NCBI GenBank assembly: GCA_947462335.1
Contig: OX381718.1
Coordinates: 41,508,976-41,572,975 of the forward strand
Direction of reading: 5' to 3'
Length of the DNA: 64,000 bases
From: Harmothoe impar
Lineage: Eukaryota > Annelida > Polychaeta > Phyllodocida > Polynoidae
This document shows, piece after piece, positions 58,666-64,000 of this stretch; position 1 is the first letter of the stretch, and the number at the start of each line of letters is the position of its first letter. The notes beneath the pieces were generated by a model, which saw only the letters and a list, made by a program, of their open reading frames with translations, was not told the origin of the DNA and ran no database searches. A program made the translations under genes and the position numbers.

Positions 58666-59724
58666 TGTCTTGTAAGTGAGATCACACACAGACACATCAT
58701 TCATGCAATAACCCTGGAGCGCATAAGAATACTCTCGGATAGTCTAACAAATGAGAAAATGCACACCTTCTTCCCAGGGGCTCTTGCCAATTATATGCCT
58801 TGAAGAATCTAGGATTAAACAGCAGTACATTAATGTGGTCAGATTAGACGTTAAACTTAAAGCCAAATTGGCTTGCATGACAGACCCCACATTTCATTTA
58901 CATTTGCCGGAACAAAATATTACTCGAGTTAAACGTTCCACAAACTCTAGCAAATGCAAGTTGGATTTTAAAGTGACCAAGAAAAACCCTAGAAGGACAT
59001 TGATTGATAACAGTTGCCCATGGCTGTATAATGCCCTTGTAATCCAGGTACCAATGGCGTCCATAGAATTACAGACATGCTGTTTAAATATTTTGGAGGC
59101 TTTAAATCCTGCTTTAAATCCTGCTTCAGTAAACTGCCATAGAACAGAATAAATAGTTGATTAATTGAAGTGATCGATGACAATATTTTAGGTTAGACAA
59201 TGCTTTATATAGCACATGCTCCAGCCATGGTGGATTTAAGAGAATCTAGAAAAACGAAAAATGTATTAATCTTTTTTCCTGGCCCTCACCCTTGCAGACT
59301 TTAGTGACCCTGAATAGGCAAGGGGTAAAAATAAGAGTAGATAATTCAAAATGATTGATGATGCTTCCACAAGTTCTATACTTTGTAATTCATACCCAAG
59401 CCATTAGAGACTTGGCACAATTTCTAAAGCACAAAAAAATCTCTACTCCCAAAGAGTCACAACGATTTGTTCATTTCAATAAGGCATACAGCAAAGCTAC
59501 TCGGTCCGGGTGAGAAGGGAACATCTGTGCCGTTTGGCTGCTCATATCATTTGTGAAAAACACGGTTTTTACCTCAGATGTTTTACAAACACAAAATCTT
59601 GCCCTTTTCCCATTATGTTATTTCCCTTTGATCGATATTCGAAGGATATCTACTACGTGGCTTCCCACAACTATTGCAAACAGAGTCCTTTAATGTATAT
59701 AATGCAGTTGGTGTGACGATGACG
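58666..59724. other. Host DNA; 133-codon and 68-codon open frames of unknown status
   Basis: The plus-strand frame 58751-59152 (basic, Cys-containing, no domain) ends in tandem AATCCTGCTT repeats. A second at 59510-59716 is also unassigned. Neither has convincing start or splice context. Confidence 0.35.
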
Positions 59725-59861
59725 TTGTGTGAATGAATTTAAGCATCATGCCGAATATTCTGGAGAGTTGGCATTAAACATTAATGCAGCGCTGCAGTCC
59801 TGCATCATAGCGACAAAGGACATACCACATTAAACCACTATGCAGTCCTTAAATGGTTAAA
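59725..59861. mobile_element. piggyBac-type MITE, right half
   Basis: CCACATTAAACCACTATGCAGTCCTTAAATGGTTAA is a good right end. Only one CATCATGCCG block remains on the left. Confidence 0.65.
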
Positions 59862-60004
59862 GCAATAATCCCTGTGCCTGAACTGGCCATGGGTTTTGAT
59901 GAGATCCGGCAGCAGGGGAAACAGATTGAGGTGGAAGCTGTATTAGATAGAGACTAGATCCCGGGCTGTGACACAAGGCATTAATCATGAGGAGTGGTGC
60001 TGGC

Positions 60005-60216
60005 CCATTAAAGGATCGCAAAGTGCTTTAATGCACCACGGCCTTTGTCATCATAATGCATAAATACAGCCTTGGTGAGGAACAAGCCATGCTTCCATCA
60101 GTGGATCTTGCTGACCCTACAAGGTATGAATGCATATAATTATGAATGCATCCTTGGTGAGTTACTCGACAGTGTAAAAGGTGCATTGAATCAAAGTATG
60201 CGTCCCTTAAAGTGCT
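60005..60216. mobile_element. piggyBac-type MITE
   Basis: CATTAAAGGATCGCAAAGTGCTTTAATGC at the left and ATGCGTCCCTTAAAGTGCTAA at the right. TCATCATAATGCATAAATACAGCC lies inside. Confidence 0.65.
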
Positions 60217-60303
60217 AAACTCACATCCCACACCCCTTCATCTCCCTCCTCACTTGCCTTCTTCTCCCTCCACCTCTCTCCTCCTCAATCATCGCACTAC
60301 CGT

Positions 60304-60532
60304 TTAACTGTTTAGCGACAAGATAATATCTGAAGCAGATATGTTTTTCATGATGCGCCTATATATAAGTGCTGGCGAGTAACTCGCCAGAAAGACACTA
60401 GTGGTTTATGTTGCCCGTAATGGTCAGCCTGATCCATTATTGCAGCCATGGCGAGTTATCAACCAGGACTGCAGCAATGCCTGTTGACAACAAAATTGCA
60501 TTAAGGCACTATGCAGCCCTTAAAGGGTTAGA
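60304..60532. mobile_element. piggyBac-type MITE, near complete
   Basis: TTAACTGTTTAGCGACAAG at the left; GCATTAAGGCACTATGCAGCCCTTAAAGGGTTA at the right. GCTGGCGAGTAACTCGCCAG is a perfect internal palindrome. Confidence 0.75.
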
Positions 60533-60614
60533 CAGTCATCACGTTCCAGCACTGTCAACAACATTGTCTGTAACTGTCTCCCCCATCACAGTAAGGCTCT
60601 AGCTATCTTTTTAG

Positions 60615-60845
60615 TTAACCCATTTAAGACATAACACGTTATTGCATTCCACCATGATGTTATGTTGCATGAATACAGCCTTGGTGAGTAACTCACTGGT
60701 ATTGTATTCCTGCTTCATGCATATACGATTCATATACCGCGAGGAGATTGCATGATACACTAATGTAGTGCAGACAAGCTAGTTATATCTGCTGCATAGG
60801 TGAATCATGGCAACAGATGATAAAAAGTCTTGAGGACCAAGTCTT
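60615..60845. mobile_element. piggyBac-type MITE
   Basis: TTAACCCATTTAAGACATAACACG at the left; the right end AAAAAGTCTTGAGG is diverged. It starts 83 bp after the previous copy. Confidence 0.65.
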
Positions 60846-63177
60846 CTTTGAAGGGTCAGCTGTTGACTTTAGATGGAGGTTCCAATAATTTCCCAACAAG
60901 GGCATGGCTTGGTAATACACCAGTGAGATACACTGAGCTATGATTAACAAAGCCTTCCTTCAATAACAGAAGAAATAAAATCCAGTCATCTGATGTATGA
61001 AGAGCTATGAGCTATAGAGCTTCAGGGATGGATGAAGCAATTTCCTAGGTGTAGACATAAACAATATCCTTCCATAGAGTACATACTGTATATTTTCGAT
61101 GTAGGGAGATGGTTTATATCGAGACAAACAACGTTCTGACAAAGGCAACAATGTACTGATGTATACACCTACTTTATAGAGGAGGGTTCCCTTCACCCCC
61201 TCTCAGCTCTCCAACCTCTCAACCCCTCCACCAACAACAGCAGTCCTATTCCAAAGCGGCCTGCAAGGTCTAACAGTTGTCTGTTAGGGTATACTAGGAA
61301 ACGTCTTGATGCTGGTACCAACTCTAAGGCTAAAAGACATCCTGTGAAGATTGACATGTTGAGGCCAGGCAGGCTGAGAATGACAGACTCGTTTCATGCT
61401 TGTGTAACTCCCGATATAACCTACCCTGTTATTCTGCCACCTAGAGCATCTTCCACCCAATCTGGCCCCAACCCACAAGTATAAAGACTCTTAATAAAGA
61501 GTGATATCATGGAAATAACATGGGGACTCGATATTAGCTTAGTGCCTATATACAGTGATAGAACTATAAGACTGCCCTCTCTCTGGGTGAGGAAATTACA
61601 AGACATAACGCATGAAATATGGTTTGTGTTAACCCTCGGGTTATGGTGGTACTGTTGTAGCACCAACCCATTCCTTTATTCCTAATCGATTTGTTTCCCC
61701 TTTCATCAGAAATGCCCAAATTTCCTAGGCTCAGTGATGTAGCCGTGCGCCAAAAGGGCATCACCTCAGGAGGAACACTTCATAATGTACGTTTAGAATG
61801 TTGTTTGTTTCATGATTTCCATAAGATCTAGTAGACGTTGGTATAGACTACTACATAGCTCAAACTTAATCACTGTAGAATTGTTATATACTTCCCAAAT
61901 CTGTGTCAGACTTCTCTGATAATTAAGCTCACTAAATCCAGGAGTATCGAGATAAACTAGGGCAAACCCTGCAAATAAAGGAACTTATAAGGCACACACT
62001 AGTGCTGTAATGTTTGATGAGATATGTGGGCATGCAAAATAGGTCCCTACATGGATAGCCTTAGCCTCCAGTACATAGGACCTATTCATAGAATTTGTAT
62101 AACCTATTATAATCTATAATGTACAACATCCTCCCTATACAAGCACCCTCTATACTGATGCACCCTCTGCCATTGTATACCTCAGGTATGGGGAGAGAGA
62201 GTGAGGAGATATGACCTTGACCTTCAATACAGAGACTGTGCTGGGCTTTTAGTGTCCTTGATATAGCCTTGGGGCATGTTTCCATGGCAACACTCTCCTG
62301 CCATAGTCATGGTACAGTCACCAATCTAGACTCATTTGCAGTTTGTGCCCCTTCCACCTTCAATGTTGCTAGCCGAGTATATAACTTTGCTCTCTGAAGT
62401 TATATCAGTATTTCTTATCAATCAAATACCCAAGTCTTTTATTTTTCAGAAACACATACACACACATACTGTAATGGAATTTGCCCCTGTTTTGTTCTGA
62501 TCTTGTATGCAAATCAGAACAATAGGTTCTTAAATAGCCAACATCGTCTGTGTTATTGTCATAAAACCCATATCATCTGTCTAGTGGCATTATTACCACC
62601 TTTATAAAATGGAGTGGTCATCATTTAACAACAGGATGATTGTTTATTTCCAAACATATTTTTTTAAAATACAAACAATTTCCAGACCCATCTTTAGGGG
62701 AGCAAATTGCAACATAACGATAGCAGCTTCATAGAATAGATAACCCCATGTTTTAACCATAGTAACATGCGAACCTTCTTTTGCTGAAAAGGCTGGTCAA
62801 TTTTCTGATCCCACATCCAATCCATCAATCCCCCCCCCCGCCTATTATCAAATAATGATCACACCAGTACCGATTTAGCTTCCTAAAAGCATCTTTCCCA
62901 ATGATTTCCCTATTCGGAGTTCTTCTAGAATAGCTTGTCAACACCTCTACACAACCTAGCTACAGGGCTACAGATACTTTGGATTATCAGCACAATGCAT
63001 AACAACCCTGCAGAGCCATCAGTATATTATCTTCTCCATAAGGGATACACTTAGTGGGGGTGGTAGTAGACGGCCATTCATTGGCACCTCAGTATGCTAC
63101 ATAGTGGTACACAATACAACCCTGGGAGGAGTTTCATGGAGAACGGTCATTAACACCCGAGGACTGTATGGTGCTAT
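60846..63177. other. Host DNA without recognised gene
   Basis: Unique sequence with several short minus-strand frames (61005-61764), none with a domain. Confidence 0.4.
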
Positions 63178-63440
63178 AACCCATTAAAGCGGCATAATCA
63201 CCGAGCGTGTCCCTCACACATTTCTAGTACTAAGTGTGAGTGGTGATATTGTTCCTTTAACGACAGCCTTCAAGCAACACCGAGTAAATGCAAGGACTTC
63301 ATTTATGCATCATGGCGACATGTTAAAGCACTATTACTTCTTTATAGGGGCTTATGCCCTATAGAGGTTCTTTTTTCGGCATGGTGCTTGATTGCAGCAC
63401 AGGTGAGTTGCTCATCAGGGCTGCATTCTACACTTCCATC
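63178..63440. mobile_element. piggyBac-type MITE, rearranged
   Basis: CATTAAAGCGGCATAATCACC, TTATGCATCATGGCGACATGTTAAAGCACTATT and GCATGGTGCTTGATTGCAGCACAGG blocks in altered order, which suggests two overlapping partial copies. Confidence 0.5.
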
Positions 63441-63649
63441 ACTACAACAGTCACTGTTAAATCCTTCAAGTGATACATAATTAGTAAACCCCCAGGACCT
63501 CACTGTTACCTTGGTTTGCGAATGTCACATAGACAATGAGATTAGCGTGGCCCTTCTCCCCAAGCAATATCCCTGATACACTTCCCATCCTACTTATATG
63601 GATAATGGAGGATGGCGCAGTTGTATCATCAATATTAGCAGATTGCTTA

Positions 63650-63771
63650 TAACCATATAATGGTCCACATACTGCTTCAATGCGCTATACCTTTTTGTCA
63701 CTGCTGCATTGATGCATTGATGCATCATACAAACTTTTGACATCACCATACTCTTAAACTCAAAGGGTTAA
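63650..63771. mobile_element. piggyBac-type MITE, right end
   Basis: GCATTGATGCATTGATGCATCATAC followed by ACTCTTAAACTCAAAGGGTTAA ending at TTAA (63768-63771). Confidence 0.6.
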
Positions 63772-64000
63772 TATATTCACATTCAGACACTTTGCCCTTC
63801 TTCAATAGTTAACACTATGGGGTAGGAAATGAATATGGTGAACACAATATGCTGAAAGCAAAAAGTCCATGCGTATATGATCTGAAATAGAATCGCTACT
63901 GCTATCCAAGTTAAAAGTTGTGATACCTCTTTTTGTTGTTTTGCGGACATAATGCCTATTTTAATATACATGATAACTCTATGGCTATTTTCTCACCAAT

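Noticed and set aside
1..64000. CRISPR array, bacterial operons, rRNA
   Set aside because: No equal-length repeat-spacer array, no bacterial ribosome binding sites or gene packing, no rRNA-like sequence.

Overview
The window looks like nuclear DNA of an invertebrate animal. It is intron/repeat-type sequence at roughly 42% GC by eye, crowded with short palindromic transposons, microsatellites and minisatellites. I cannot name the species. The left 9.2 kb is different: it is gene-dense, more GC-rich, and bounded by complex inverted repeats.

Positions 1-9217 hold a compact linear mobile or viral-type element. The left arm may be cut by the window edge. Three genes radiate outward from a roughly 1.1 kb central promoter region. 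Leftward (minus strand) lie a 527-aa protein with a long Ala/Ser-rich disordered region and two C-terminal PC4-like ssDNA-binding domains, and then a 1375-aa family B, protein-primed-type DNA polymerase with all exonuclease and polymerase motifs intact. Rightward (plus strand) lies a 249-aa protein made of two tandem Death domains. The inverted repeats are arrays of ETS (ACCGGAAGTGAC), CRE (TGACGTCA), E-box (TCACGTGA) and CCAAT modules. No integrase, packaging ATPase, protease or capsid gene is visible. The element therefore resembles a stripped-down Polinton/adintovirus-like or linear-plasmid-like replicon that keeps its own polymerase and ssDNA-binding protein and adds a cell-death-adaptor-like protein. 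This is the most interesting part of the window.

Positions 9218-64000 are flanking host DNA with no confidently recognisable gene. The dominant feature is a swarm of about 26 copies or fragments of one piggyBac-type MITE family (TTAA followed by CCCTTTAAGGAC, mirrored at the other end, with palindromic GCATGATGCAT / ATGCAGC / GCGAGT internal blocks). Other elements are a 220-bp TA-flanked MITE, two MITEs with 3-bp TNA target duplications, a CCCA(A/G)TGGG foldback MITE nested inside a piggyBac-type copy, a large inverted pair of GGAGG-type minisatellites at 13-14 kb, 41-bp and about 20-bp minisatellites at 56.4-57.8 kb, and long (GA)n and (ACAT)n tracts. A few short open stretches bounded by good splice sites may be exons of an unknown host gene (20.0, 27.5 and 28.6 kb, in compatible phase), but these are tentative.
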